Positions 37,108 through 49,076 of a DNA stretch of 64,000 bases are shown one piece after another (positions within the stretch are counted from its first letter, which is position 1; each line of letters begins with the position of its first letter). Position numbers and translations under genes: made by a program. The notes below the pieces were generated by a model. That model was not told the DNA's origin, did not search any database, and saw only the letters and a list, made by a program, of their open reading frames with translations. Origin of the DNA: DASTFY01 sp963769115 (GTDB lineage Bacteria; Actinomycetota; Acidimicrobiia; Acidimicrobiales; Ilumatobacteraceae); the NCBI GenBank assembly GCA_963769115.1, contig CAVYKN010000010.1, positions 62,001 to 126,000 of the forward strand, in the 5' to 3' direction.

Positions 37108-38023
37108 GTGATGGCCGAGGAGGTGGTCGAGCTGTTCCGGCCGGTCCCGCCCGGCGTGATCGTCGACGCCACGGTGGGAGGGGGTGGGCACGCCCGCCGC
37201 CTTCTCGAGGCGCGTCCCGATGTGCGGATCCTGGGTCTGGATCGGGACCCCCGAGCGGTGGCTGCGGCCGCCGCCCACCTGGCCCCCTTCGGCGACCGGG
37301 TCACGCTGGTCCGCTCCCGCTTCGATCACCTCGGACAGATCATGAGCGACCTGGCCATCGACGAGATCTCCGGGGTGCTGTTCGACCTCGGCGTGTCCTC
37401 GCCCCAGCTCGACGAGCCCGAGCGGGGCTTCTCCTACCGCTGGGACTCCCCGCTCGACATGCGCATGGATCCCGACGACCCCTGGTCGGCCAGCGACGTC
37501 GTCAACGGCTACGAGGAGGCCGAACTGGCCCACGTGCTGGCCGCCTACGGCGACGAGCGCTACGCCCGCCGCATCGCCCAGGCCATCGTCGCAGGCCCGG
37601 CCCATCGAGACCACGGCCGAGCTGGCCGGCATCGTGGCCGGCGCCATCCCCGCTCCCGCCCGCCGCCGCGGCGGGCACCCGGCCAAGCGGACCTTCCAGG
37701 CCATCCGCATCGAGGTCAACCGGGAGCTCGACGTGCTGCCCGGCGCCCTCGACCAGGCGATCGAGCGGACCCGGCCCGGCGGCCGGGTGGTCGTGCTCGC
37801 CTACCACTCGGGCGAGGACCGCATCGTCAAGGAGCGCTTCCGCCACGCCGCCACCGGCGGCTGCACCTGCCCGCCCGGCCTGCCCTGCGTGTGCGACGCC
37901 GTCGCCACCGTCCGCCTCATCAGGCCGGGCGCCATGAAGCCGCCGGCGGCCGAGGTGGCCGAGAACCGCCGGGCCGAGTCCGCCCGCCTGCGAGCTGTGG
38001 AGAAGCTGGCGTCCGGCCAGTGA
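37108..38023 (+). CDS. rsmH: 16S rRNA (cytosine-1402-N4)-methyltransferase
   Basis: RsmH (MraW) methylates C1402 of 16S rRNA. The start region HIPVMAEEVVELF, SAM-binding motif DATVGGGGHARRLLE, LFDLGVSSPQLDEPERGFSYR and HPAKRTFQAIRIEVNREL are all family markers; the C-terminus ends with the usual CTCPPGLPCVC cluster. The first codons are doubtful: GTG 37108 and ATG 37111 are in frame, but family members extend about eight residues further, so a shift may hide an upstream ATG (37083). One frameshift near 37600. Confidence 0.93.
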
Positions 38024-38030
38024 GCCGATC

Positions 38031-38592
38031 GTGGCCGTCCAGTCCCTGCCTCTCCGCTCGCGCCGGGTCCTCGCGCCGCCCGTCGCGGTCACCCGCGACG
38101 CCACCGCGCCGCAGCTCCGGCCCGACGGTCGCGCCGGCGCCCCGCACCGGCCGGTCGTCCCGGCTGCCCCGGCCCCGGCTGGCCGTCGTGGTGCCGGCGC
38201 CGCGCCGGCGCTCCATCGGGCTGCTCGTGGCCGCCCTGTGCGCGGTGATCTTCGTCGGGCTGCTCGGGCTGACCGCCGTCCAGGTGACGCTGGCCCAGAA
38301 CCAGCAGCGGCTCGACCGGGTCAACCGTGAGGTCCAGGACGCCCGGGACTACTACGACCGGCTGCGCCTGGCCGTCGCCCGGCTGCAGTCGCCCGACTAC
38401 ATCGTCCCGACGGCCACCGAGCGGCTGGGCATGGTGCCCGCCACCGCTCCCCTCTACCTCACGCCCACCGCTGACGTCGTGAACCACGTGGCCGCGGCCA
38501 CCGGCGAGGCGGTCGGCGACGCCACCTCGGGCACCGGGGCGGGTCGCCCGGAGTGGGGGCAGGTCAAGGAGATCTCGGGACGAGCCCCGTGA
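38031..38592 (+). CDS. FtsL-like septum protein
   Basis: About 187 residues with a short proline-rich cytoplasmic part, one membrane helix (IGLLVAALCAVIFVGLLGLT) and a short extracytoplasmic coiled coil (QRLDRVNREVQDARDYYDRL), followed by a conserved-looking IVPTATERLGMVPA. This layout and the place between rsmH and ftsI identify an FtsL/septum-formation-initiator protein, which would bridge FtsQ and FtsW-FtsI. The length and Pro-rich ends are longer than in E. coli. One frameshift near 38140. The GTG of ftsI overlaps the stop. Confidence 0.75.
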
Positions 38593-40496
38593 CCGCCGGC
38601 CGCCCCGAGGCGAGCCGGGACGCCGCCGCAAGGCACAGGCTCCGCCGGCACCGGTTCCACGACCCGCGCCCGCCACCCGGCGCCCGCGCCGCCCGGACCC
38701 CCAAGAAGCCAGCAGGGCCCGCCAGGCCGTCCCCCAGCGGCTGGCCCGGGTCGGCGGACGCACCCGGCCCCGCCTGGTCGCCGTGCTCGGCTTCGCGCTG
38801 GTCGGCTTCGCCCTCCTGCTCGGGCGGGTGGCCATCCTCCAGACGGCCGAGGCGGCCGCCTTCCGGGTGGCGGGCGAGCGCCAGCGGGTCCGCACCACCA
38901 CCCTGCCGGCGGCCCGCGGCGCCATCTTCGACCGCAACGGCTACGAGTTGGCCATCTCCATCCCGCAGACCACGATCTGGGCCGATCCCCGCCTGATCCT
39001 CGACCCCGCCGGCACGGCGAACGCGCTGGCACCGGTGCTGGGCCTGGACGCCGAGCGGACCGCGGCGCTGGCCCAGCGCCTCACCCGATCGTCCGAGACC
39101 GACGAGCGCGAGTTCGCGTACGTCGCCCGCCAGGTGGACGACGCGGTGGCCGAGCAGGTGCGGGCCCTCCGCCTGCCGGGCATCAGCACCTACCCGGAGC
39201 TCGAGCGCTTCCAGCCCAGCGAGGACCTGGCCCGCAGCATCATCGGCTCCACCGATCCCGACGGGAACGGCACCGCCGGGCTGGAGCTGGCCTTCGACGA
39301 GGTGCTCACCGGCGAGCCCGGCGAGCTGGTGCGCGAGCAGGGCCAGGACGGCCGGACGATCCCGGCCGGCGTCACGACATGATGCCGCCCACGCCCGGCG
39401 ACGACCTCGTCCTGACGCTGGATCGCAACCTCCAGTACGTGACCGAGCAGCTGCTGGTGGCGCAGGTCGAGGCCGTGCAGGCCCGAGGTGGCATGGTCGT
39501 CGTGATGGAGACCGCCACCGGCGACGTCCTGGCCATGGCCAACGCCCGGCGGAACCCCGACACCGGGCGGGTCGAGCTGTCCTCGGCCAACCTGGCGGCG
39601 GTCGACACCTACGAGCCGGGCTCAGTGGCCAAGATCGTGACCGCGGCGGCCGCGCTGCAGGAGGGCGTGGCGAACCCCCAGTCGACCTGGATGATCCCGG
39701 CCCGCCAGAAGTTCTCGGACCACATCTTCACCGACGCCGAGCCCCACCCGACCGAGCCCATGACGCTGGCCCGCATCATCGCCAAGTCCTCCAACATCGG
39801 CACGATGACCGTGAGCAGCTGCTCGGAGCCGAGGGCCAGGAGCGCTACCTGCGGGCGTTCGGCTTCGGCGCTCGGAGCGGCCTCGGGTTCCCGGGCGAGG
39901 CGGAGGGCATCCTCGAGACCGCCGAGCGAGTGGCAGGGCACGGAGCGCTACACCGTGGCCTACGGGCAGGGCGTCGCGGTGACCGCGGTGCAGCTCGCCG
40001 CGGCGATGAACACCATCGCCAACGGCGGCACGTACGTGGCCCCCCGCCTGGTCCAGGCCACGATCGGGCGGGACGGCAGGAGGCGCCGGCGCCGGCCTCG
40101 GAGAGCCGCGAGGTCCTGAGCCGGCCGGCGGCCGACGAGATGAACCAGATCCTGCGCGAGGTCGTGTGCCGGGGGACGGGCAAGCGGGCGCAGATCGACG
40201 GCTACACCGTGGCCGGCAAGACGGGCACGTCCTACAAGGCCAGGGACTCGGGCGGATACGTCGACGCCGCCGGGCGCAAGAAGTACTACGCCAGCTTCGC
40301 CGGGTTCGTGCCGGCCGAGCAGCCCCGCCTCACCATCCTGGTCTCGATCGACGAGCCGCCCGGCTCCGGTGAGCACTACGGCGGCCTGGTGGCCGCGCCG
40401 CTGTTCGTCGACGTGGCCCGTGAGGCGCTGCGCCGCCTCCAGGTCCCACCGACGTCCAGCGGCGACACCTGCGCCGTCGCGCCCGATCAGCCGTGA
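38589..40496 (+). CDS. ftsI: Septal peptidoglycan transpeptidase (PBP3)
   Basis: A class B penicillin-binding protein of about 635 residues that cross-links septal peptidoglycan. A Pro/Arg-rich cytoplasmic part leads to one helix (LVAVLGFALVGFALLLGRVA); the dimerisation motif RGAIFDRNGYELAI follows. The active-site Ser is in PGSVAKI (about residue 344), KSSN lies near 399 and KTGTS near 543. Frameshifts fall near 38740, 39378, 39830, 39930 and 40080. Overlaps both neighbours by four bases. Confidence 0.92.
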
Positions 40497-41925
40497 GGAT
40501 GGGCGGCGGGCATGCGGCGGCGGCACTGGTGACCGCCTGGCGACAGACACCCGCGGTGGGCGCGCGGATCGTCGGCGACGGCTCGGCCACCATCGCCGGG
40601 ATGATGCTCGACTCCCGCCCGGTCCGCCCCGGCGACCTCTACTGCTGCATCCGGGGCGAGCGCGGCCGACGGCCACGACTTCGCCGCCGACGCGGTCGAG
40701 GCGGGCGCGGCCGCGCTGCTCGTCGACCATCGTGCTCGACCTCGACGCCCGCAGCTCGTGGTGGACGACACCCGGCCGGCCATCGGGCCGCTGGCCGCCG
40801 CGCTCTGGGACCACCCCTCGCGAGCGGCTGACCGTGGTCGGGGTCACCGGCACGAACGGCAAGACGACGACCAGCTACCTGCTGGCCGCCATCCTGGAAC
40901 AGGCCGGGTGGCCGACCGGCGTGCTCGGCACGCTGACCGGCGTCGTTCACCACGCCCGAGGCGCCCGAGCTGCAGGCCCGGCTGGCCGCGCTGGTCGAGG
41001 AGGGGCAGCGGGCCGTCGCCATGGAGGTCTCCTCGCACGCCCTGGCCCTGCACCGGGTGGACGGCACCCGCTTCGCGGTGGCCGTGTTCACCAACCTCGG
41101 CCGCGACCACCTCGACTTCCACGGCACCATCGAGCGCTACTTCGCGGCCAAGGCCAGCCTGTTCACGCCGGGCCGAGCGGCCGTGGGCGTCGTCAACGTC
41201 GACGACGTCCACGGCCGCCAGCTCGCCGACGCCGCGCCCATCCCGATCACCCGTTCGCCCTGGCCGACGCCGACGACCTCACGGTCGGGCCGACCGGCAG
41301 CCGTTCCGGTGGCGGGGGCACGACGTCACGCTGCCCCTCGGCGGCCGGTTCAACGTGGCCAACGCCCTCGCCGCGGCCACGGCGGCGGCCGCGCTCGGGA
41401 TCGACGACGGACGCATCGCCGCCGGCCTCGGCCGAGGTCGCGCCGGTGCCCGGGCCGCATGGAGGCGGTCGAGGCCGGCCAGCCCTTCCGGGTGGTGGTC
41501 GACTTCGCCCACACGCCGGATGCGCTGGCCGGCCTGCTGGCCGAGCTGCGGGAGGTGACGCCGGGCCGGGTCATCGTGGTCTTCGGCTGCGGCGGCGACC
41601 GTGACGCCGAGAAGCGCCCGCTCATGGGCGCGGTCGGCCGCCGAGGGCGCCGACCTGGTCGTCGTCACCTCCGACAACCCCCGCCACGAGGACCCGACGC
41701 CATCATCGCGGCGATCGTGGCCGGCGTCCCGGTCGCCGCGCCGGGCGTCGTCGTACGAGGCCGACCGCCGCGCCGCCATCGCCCTGGCGCTCGCCGAGGC
41801 CGGCCCCGGCGACGTCGTCGTGATCGCCGGCAAGGGCCACGAGACGACCCAGACGGTGGCGGGGGACGAAGCGTCCCTTCGACGACCGGGCCGTGGCCCG
41901 CGAGCTGCTGGAGGGCGCCCGGTGA
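40493..41925 (+). CDS. murE: UDP-MurNAc-tripeptide ligase (meso-diaminopimelate adding)
   Basis: MurE adds the third stem residue. The ATP loop is GVTGTNGKTTTSYLL (about residue 115), the carbamylated-lysine region AMEVSSHALALHRV, and the amino-acid site is DNPRHEDP, the DNPR form that marks meso-diaminopimelate rather than lysine. Start is GTG 40493 or ATG 40499, overlapping ftsI. Six or more frameshifts (near 40660, 40720, 40820, 40945, 41260, 41450, 41640, 41700, 41740, 41870). The stop overlaps mraY directly; no murF lies between. Confidence 0.92.
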
Positions 41926-42969
41926 TCGCGCTCCTCATCGCCAGCGCGGTCGCCGCCGTGGTGTCGCTGCTGTCGACCCGCTTCCTGATCGGGTTCTTCC
42001 GCAGCCGCGGCAAGGGCCAGCCCATCCTCGGCCCGGAGGACCGGGGCCCGGAGCACCAGCACAAGGCGGGCACGCCGACCATGGGCGGCATGGCCATCCT
42101 CGTCGCCGCGCGGTCGGCTACCTCGTGGCCCACTTCCGGCGGGGCGCCTACTTCTCCGACCACGCCCTGTTCATCATGGGCGGCATCGCGGCCATGGCCG
42201 CGCTCGGGTTCCTCGACGACTTCCTCAAGGTGCGCCGGGCCCACAACCGCGGCGTGCTGTGGAAGAAGAAGGGCTGGATCACCCTCGGCATGTCGTTCCT
42301 CATCGCCACGCTGATCGTGATGTTCACCGAGATCGACACCCGCATCGGCGCTCACCCGCGCCGACCTGCCCGGCTGGGAGCTGGGCAAGGTGGGCTGGGT
42401 CCTGTGGGCCGGCCTCATCATCTTCTCGACGGTCAACGCCGTGAACATCACCGACGGCCTCGACGGCCTGGCCGCCGGCTCGGCCATCTTCGGCTTCTTC
42501 GCCTTCACGATCATCGCCTTCTGGGGGCTGCGCAACCCGGCCCTCTACCCGTTCATCGTGAACCCGTTCGACCTCTCGATCCTGGCCGTCGCCCTGGCCG
42601 GCGCCTGCGTCGGGTTCCTGTGGTGGAACGCCGCCCCGGCCCGCATCTTCATGGGCGACGTGGGCTCGCTCGGCCTCGGCGCCGCGCTCGCGCTGCTGGC
42701 CCTCAGCACCAACACCAGCCTGCTGCTGCCGCTGGTCGTGCCTGCTGAACGTCATCGAGATCGGCTCCGTGGCCCTGCAGATGGGCAGCTACCGGCTGTT
42801 CGACAAGCGCCGGATCTTCCGCATGTCGCCGATCCACCACCACTTCGAGCTCAACGGGTGGCCGGAGACGACCGTGATCATCCGGTTCTGGATCGTCGCC
42901 GGCATCGGCGTGGCCATCGCGCTGGGCATGTTCTACGCCGACTTCGCCCGCCGGATCGGGGTGGCGTGA
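41922..42969 (+). CDS. mraY: Phospho-MurNAc-pentapeptide translocase
   Basis: MraY links the MurNAc-pentapeptide to undecaprenyl phosphate, making lipid I. About ten membrane helices; catalytic and Mg motifs are ALGFLDDFLKV, NAVNITDGLDGLAAG and PARIFMGDVGSLGLG, with MSPIHHHFEL, the nucleotide-binding histidine motif, near the end. About 349 residues. Frameshifts near 42110, 42350 and 42740. It follows murE with a four-base overlap and precedes murD with a three-base TGATG overlap. Confidence 0.95.
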
Positions 42970-44321
42970 TGGCCGCCGCGCTCGTCTACGGGCTGGCCAT
43001 CACGGGCGAGGCGACCGTGCGGGCCCTGCAGCGCGGGGCTGGACGGTGATGGTGGCCGACGACCGGGCCGACGCCGGAAGCGCGCGCACGGCCGCCGGCC
43101 TGGGCGTCGACCTGGTCGAGGCGCCGCGCCGGCCGAGCTCGCGCGGCTGGTGGGCGCGGTCGAGCTGGTGTCGCCCAGCCCCGGGGTGCCCGAGCACCAC
43201 CCGGTGTTCGCCGCCACGGCGCAGGCCGGCGTGCCGGTGCGCAGCGAGCTCGAGCTGGCCTACCGCTGGGAGCAGGATCGGCCCGGCGGACCGCGGCCGA
43301 TGGTGGCGTCACGGGCACGGACGGCAAGACGACCACCACGATGATGGCCACGGCCATGCTCGAGGCCGGCGGGCGCGCGCCGTGGCCGCCGGCAACACCG
43401 AGCTGCCCGCTGGTCGCCGCGCTCGACCTGGACGTCGACGTGTTCGTCGTCGAGTGCTCGAGCTTCCGGCTGGCCTACACCGAGACGTTCCGCGCCGAAG
43501 CCGCGGTGTGGCTCAACTTCGCCCCCGACCACCTGGACTGGCACCGGTCCATGGCCACCTACCAGGCCGCCAAGGCCCGGCTCTGGTCGCAGCAGCGGGC
43601 CGACGACGTCGCCATCGGCCATGCCGCCGATCCGATCGTCGCCGCCGAGCTCGCGCCGCGCGCCCGCCCGCCACGTCACCTTCGCGCTGACCGACGCCGA
43701 CTACCGCGTCGAGGGCGACGGCTGGCGGGCCCGCACGGGCCGTCTGGTCGACATCGCGCTCGATGCGCCGCGCGCTGCCCCACGACCTCGTCGACGCGCT
43801 GGCCGCGGCCGCCGGCGTGCTGGAGCCGGGCCTGGGCACCGTGGACGGGGTCGCGCGACGGCCTGGCCGCGTTCGAGCCGCCCCGCCACCGCATCGAGCT
43901 GGTGGCCAGCGCCGACGGCGTCGACTGGTACGACGACTCCAAGGCGACGACGCCGCACGCCGCGGCCACCGCGGTGCGGGGGTTCGACCGCGTCGTGCTG
44001 ATCGCCGGCGGGCGCAACAAGGGCCTCGACCTCGCGCCGCTCGGCTGAGGTGGCCGGCCGCACGTGCGGGCCGTGGTGGCCATCGGCGAGGCGGCCGACG
44101 AGGTGGCGGAGGTGTTCGCGCGGCAGCGGTGTGCCCGGTGGCGACGCCGGCTCGATGGCCGACGCCGTCGAGGCGGCGGCCGCGCCGCGCCGCGCCCGGC
44201 GACGTGGTGCTGCTGTCGCCGGCCTGCGCCAGCTTCGACTGGTACTCGGGCTACGGCGAGCGAGGCGACGACTTCGCCCGCGCTCGTCCACGAGCTCCTG
44301 AGCGGGAAGGAGACGTCATGA
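42969..44321 (+). CDS. murD: UDP-MurNAc-L-alanine:D-glutamate ligase
   Basis: MurD adds D-glutamate to UDP-MurNAc-L-alanine. The ATP loop is VTGTDGKTTTTMMA; the normal Asn is replaced by Asp (GTDGKTT), a common actinobacterial variant. Mg and substrate motifs ECSSFRLAYTETF and NFAPDHLDWH follow, then YDDSKATTPHAAATAV and LIAGGRNKGLDLAPL. Heavily broken, with about ten frameshifts over 1.35 kb. Overlaps mraY (TGATG) and ftsW (ATGA). Confidence 0.88.
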
Positions 44322-45532
44322 CCGGCGCCACGACCCACATCGGTCCCGGGCCCCGGACCCTGGCCAAGGACCGGCGCTCGTCGCAGCGGCGCCACCGGCC
44401 GCCACCGGCACGCCGGGTCCGCCGCCGGCCCCGCCAGGCGCCGCCGCCCACCAGCTTCTACGTCCTCCTGGTGTCGGTGTTCGTGCTGTGCATGCTCGGG
44501 CTGGTCATGGTGCTGTCGGCCTCGTCGATCGACGCGCTGCGCCAGGGCACGTCGGGCTGGACATACTTCGGCCGCCAGGCGTTGTGGGCCGACGCTCGGC
44601 GTGGTGGCGCTGCGTCGTCGCCTACCGCACGCCCCACGGGTGGTGCGCGCCCTCATCGCGCCGGGCCTCCTGGTCGTGTTCGTGCTCAACGTCGCGGTGG
44701 CCATCCCCAGCATCGGCGTGCAGGTCAACGGGGCCAGGGCCTGGTTCGACCTCGGTCCGTTCGGCTTCCAGCCGTCCGAGCTCCTCAAGCTCGTGCTGCT
44801 GGTCTACGCCGCCGACCTCCTGGCCCGCCGGGCCGACCGCATGGGCGACCTGCGGGCGACGTTCCGGCCCGCTCATGATCATGCTGGCCCTGGCCTCGAC
44901 GCTCGTGCTGCTGCAGGGCGACCTCGGCTCGGCGATCGTGCTGGCCACCATCGTGCTCGCCGTGGCGTTCATCGGCGGCACGCCGCTCGTGCCGCTGGCC
45001 GCCGCCGGCTCCGGCGCTGTTCCTGGCCGGCGCCGTGTTCATCACCAGCGTGCCGTACCGGCGGGAGCGGTGGCTGTCCTTCCTCGACCTCGCCGACAAC
45101 CGGGCAGGACGCCGGCTTCCAGGTGTGGCAGTCGCTCATCGGCATCGCCTCGGGGGGCGTGCCCGGCGACGGCCTCGGCGCCGGGCGGGCCAAGTGGGGC
45201 TACCTGCCCGAGTCCCACACCGACTTCATCTTCGCCGTGCTGGCCGAGGAGCTGGGCCTCATCGGCGTGATCGGCGTGATCGGGCTGTTCCTGGCCATCC
45301 TGTACCTCGGCGTCAGCACGTCGCTGCGGGCCGCCGACCGCTTCAGCCAGCTGCTGGCCGGCGGCATCACCGCCTGGATCGCCGTGCAGGCCATCATCAA
45401 CATCGGCGGCGTCACCGGCATGCTGCCCGTCACCGGGCTCACCCTGCCGTTCCTGTCCTTCGGCGGGACGTCGCTGCTCGTGACCATGACCGCGGCCGGC
45501 CTGCTCCTGGGTGCGCCCGCACCAGCCGGTGA
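44318..45532 (+). CDS. ftsW: Septal peptidoglycan polymerase FtsW (SEDS)
   Basis: A SEDS-family glycosyltransferase that polymerises lipid II with FtsI. After a basic cytoplasmic start, about ten membrane helices; typical motifs are NGARAWFDLGPFGFQPSELL, LLQGDLGSAIVL (catalytic Asp loop), PESHTDFIFAVLAEELG and LTLPFLSFGGTSLLV. Frameshifts near 44600, 44635, 44872, 45015, 45105 and 45510; the corrected end is VARTSR. Overlaps murD and murG by four bases. Confidence 0.92.
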
Positions 45533-46702
45533 GCCCGCGGCGGCGGCGAGCCGGCCGCCGCCGTCCGCCGAGCGTGCCTTCGCCGTCGTCACCGGCGGGG
45601 GCACGGCCGGGCACGTGCTGCCGGCGCTCGCCGTGGCCGAGGCCCTCGTGGCGCACGGTCACGAGCGCGACGACCATCCACTACGTCGGGAGCCGCAGCG
45701 GGGCATCGAGACCCGCCTGGTGCCGCCGACCGGCTTCCCGCACACCTTCCTGGACGTCGTCGGCGTCCAGCGGCGGCTCGACCGCGCCAACCTGTCGTTC
45801 GCCGCCGAAGCTCATCCGGCGCCGTGCGCCAGGCGTCGTGCTGCTGCGCGACCTGCGGCCCCGGGTGGTGGTGTCGGTCGGCGGCTACGCCAGCCTGCCC
45901 GTCGGTCCTGGCCGCCCGCCGGCTGCGCATCCCGATCGTCGCCGTCAGCTACGACCGCACGCCCGGGCGGGCCAGCCGGCTGGCGGCCCGCCTGGCCGCC
46001 GCGTCGCGCCGTGGCGTTCCCCGGGCTCCCGTCTGCCGCGGGCCCGGGTGACCGGCGCGCCGCTGCGCCAGGAGATCCTGTCGCGTCGACCCGGCCCGCG
46101 ACCGCGCCGCGGCGCGCGCCGAGCTGGACCTGCCCGCGCGACCGCTTCGTGCTGCTGGTCGTGGGCGGCTCGCTGGGCTCGGCGGCGCTCAACGACGTCG
46201 TCGCGGGCTTCGTGGCCGCCTGCCGCGGACCGGGCGACCTCGCCGTCCACCACGTCGCCGGCGAGCGGTCGACGCCGACGCTGGCCGGCGGCGCGGCGCG
46301 GACGCGCCGGGCCGGGCAGGCGGCATCCTGTACCGACGTGGTCGGGTACGAGGACCGGATGCCGCAGGCCTACGCCGCGGCCGACATCGTGCTGGCGCGC
46401 GCCGGGGCCAGCACGGTGGCCGAGCTGACGGCCATCGGCGTGCCCTCGATCCTCGTGCCCGTGGCCGGGCGCCGCCGGAGGACCACCAGACCGCCAACGC
46501 CCGCCCCCTCGGCCGAGGCGGGCGCCGCGCTCCTCGTCCCCGAGGCCGACCTGACCGTCGCCCGCCTGCGGCGCGAGGTCGATCGCGTGCAGGCCGATCC
46601 CGGCGCGCTGGCCGGCATGGCCGCCGCCGCCAGGGCGCTCGGCGCGGTGCACCGCAGCGACGCGCTGGCGCGAGCTGGTCGAGGAGGTCGGCAGGCGAGT
46701 GA
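45529..46702 (+). CDS. murG: Lipid II synthase (UDP-GlcNAc transferase)
   Basis: MurG adds GlcNAc to lipid I on the inner face of the membrane. The first glycine loop is VTGGGTAGHVLPALAVAEAL, then VVSVGGYASLPV, the second loop is VVGGSLGSAALND, and the donor site includes DIVLARAGASTVAELTAIG. About 385 residues after correction of many frameshifts (near 45590, 45665, 45810, 45905, 46010, 46090, 46310, 46470). The GTG overlaps the ftsW stop; the stop overlaps murC. Confidence 0.9.
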
Positions 46703-48109
46703 GCGCCCGCAGGCCACCGCTCGACCTGGCGCGGCCGGGCCGCTACCACGTCGTCGGCGTCGGCGGCCCGGGCATGAGCGCCATCGCGCTCGACGCTGGC
46801 CGAGATGGGGCACGACGTGTCGGGGAGCGACCTCCGGGAGCTGCCGGTGCTCGACCGGCTGCGGGCCGCCGGGGTCACCGTGCACGTCGGCCACGACGCC
46901 GCCCACGTCGCCGGCGTGGACGCGGTCACCGCCTCCACCGCCATCCCCGCGTCCAACCTCGAGCTGGAGGCGGCCCGCCGGACCGCGGATCCCGGTGCTG
47001 ACCCGCGCCGGCATGCTGGCCTCCATCTGCGCGCCAGGCCGACTCGGTGGCGGTCGCCGGCACCCACGGCAAGACGACCACCACGTCGATGCTGGCGATG
47101 ATCCTGGCCGCAGGCCGGCTGGCAGCCCAGCTACCTCGTCGGCGGCGACGTCCACGACGTCGGCACGAGCGCCCACTGGACCGGAGGGCGCTGGCTCGTC
47201 GTCGAGGCCGACGAGAGCGACGGCACCCACCTCGAGCTGCCGCTGGCCGGGACCATCCTCACCAACGTCGAGGCCGACCACCTCGACCACTACGGCAGCT
47301 TCGACGCCGTGGTCGACTCGCTTCGACCAGTACCTCGCCGGCATCGACGGGCCGAAGGTGCTGTGCTCGGACGATCCGATCACTGCCCGCCTGGCCGCGT
47401 CCCACGACGCGGTGACCTACGGGACCGGTCCCGAGGCGCGCTACCAGGCGGCCGACGTGACGGCGGCCGAGGGGTCGCTGCGCTTCGCGGTCCGGCGCGA
47501 CGGCGCCGAGCTCGGCGAGGTCGCGCCTGCCGCTGCGCGGCGTGCACAACGTGCGCAACGCGCTCGGCGCCATCGCCCTCGCCGACACGCTCGGCGCGCC
47601 GTTCGACGGCGTCCGTCGAAGCCCTGGCCCGCTTCGGCGGCGTGGCCCGCCGCTTCGACGTGCGGGGTCGCCACGACGGCATCACGCTCGTCGACGACTA
47701 CGCGCACCTGCCCGACCGAGATCGCCGCTGTGCTCGACGCCGCCGGCACCAGCGGCGACGGCTGGTCGCGCATCGTCGCCGTGTTCCAGCCCAACCGCTA
47801 CAACCGGATGGCCGTCATGTCGCCGGACTACCGGGACGCCTTCGAGGCCGCCGACGTCGCCGTGATCACCGACATCTACCCGTCGGGGCAGGCGCCGCTG
47901 CCGGGGGTCACCGGCAAGCTCGTCGTCGATGCCGTGTGCGACGCCCACCCGACCAACGGGTGGTCTGGCTCCCGAAGCGGGGGGAGCTGGTGTCGTTCCT
48001 GGTGCACGAACTGCGGGCGGGCGACGTCTGCATCTCGATGGGCTGCGGCGACGTCGCCGCGCTGCCGGACGAGGTGCTCGCCGGACTGCAGCAGCGGAGC
48101 GGGCGATGA
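46699..48109 (+). CDS. murC: UDP-MurNAc:L-alanine ligase
   Basis: MurC starts the stem peptide. N-terminal UDP-binding GVGGPGMSAIAL, ATP loop VAGTHGKTTTTSMLA (near residue 120), EADESDGTHLELPL and NVEADHLDHYGS for metals, and LVDDYAHLPTEIAAV and FQPNRYNR in the last domain. YAHLPTE in place of YAHHPTE is a frequent variant. Frameshifts near 46795, 46988, 47035, 47125, 47325, 47527, 47620, 47718 and 47965. Overlaps murG and murB by four bases. Confidence 0.92.
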
Positions 48110-49076
48110 GCGCCGCCGCGGCCCCGTGGCCGCCGCCATCGACCTCGCCGCCGAGGTGCTCGGACCGCTGGCCGAGCGCGACGTGCCGATCGGACCCCTC
48201 ACCACCTACCGGGTCGGTGGCGCGGCCGCCGCTCCTGGCGCGGGTGGACGATCCCGCCGATCTGGCCGCCGTCGGCCGGGCCGTGGTCGCGTCCGGGCTG
48301 CCGGTCCTGATCGTCGGGACGCGGCTCGAACCTGCTGGTCGCCGACCGTGGCTTCGAGGGGCTGGCCATCGTGCTCGGCCCGTGGGCCCACGAGATCGCC
48401 GTCGACGGCACCACGGTGACGCGCGGGCGGGGCCGTGAGCCTGCCGGTGCTCGCCCGCCAGACCGTCGGCGCCGGCCTGACCGGCCTGGAGTGGGCGGTG
48501 GGCGTGCCGGGGTCGGTCGGTGGCGGCGTGCGCATGAACGCCGGTGGGCACGGCTCGGACATCGCGTCGTCGCTGGTGGGGGTCCGCGTGTTCGACCTGC
48601 GCAGCGGCGAGGATTGTGGGGTGCCGGCACACGCGCTGGGCCTGCGGTTCAGGGGCTCCGACCTCGATGACCACCAAGTGGTCGTGTCGGCGCGGTTCGA
48701 ATTGGCGCACGGCGATCGCGAGGCGTCGGAGGCGACGCTGGCCGAGATCGTCCGGTGGCGGCGGGAGCACCAGCCTGGCGGCCAGAACGCGGGCTCGGTC
48801 TTCGTCAACCCGATCCCGGGCCAGCTGTCGGCCGGTGAGCTCATCGACTCCCTCGATCTGCGGGGACTGCGCATCGGTTCGGCGGAGGTGTCGCCCAAGC
48901 ACGCGAACTTCATCCAGGCCGACGAGGGTGGCCGGGCCGACGACGTGCGGGCGCTGATGGCCGCGGTGCGGGCCCGGGTGCTGGAGGAGCGCGGCATCGC
49001 GCTGCGCAGCGAGATCCGCCAGATCGGCTTCGACGAGCGCGACGACGGCGTGCGCGACCGGGAGGTCGCGTCGTGA
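48106..49076 (+). CDS. murB: UDP-N-acetylenolpyruvoylglucosamine reductase
   Basis: MurB reduces UDP-GlcNAc-enolpyruvate to UDP-MurNAc with NADPH and FAD. FAD contacts are in PLTTYRVGG and GSNLLVADRGF; VGVPGSVGGGVRMNAGGHGS is the family signature, and the proton-donating Ser lies in QNAGSVFVNP, with SPKHANFIQ near the end. About 323 residues. Four frameshifts (near 48125, 48230, 48325, 48432). In this cluster it follows murC, as in most actinobacteria. The stop overlaps the GTG of ftsQ. Confidence 0.93.

Noticed and set aside
41600..42000. Possible programmed frameshifting in dcw genes
   Set aside because: Breaks are too many, differ in direction, and lack slippery heptamers with downstream structure; error is the simpler reading.
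44601..48419. A 1272-codon plus-strand frame across ftsW, murG, murC and murB
   Set aside because: Only fragments match each enzyme; the joins fall between gene ends with overlapping starts and stops. Not a natural fusion.
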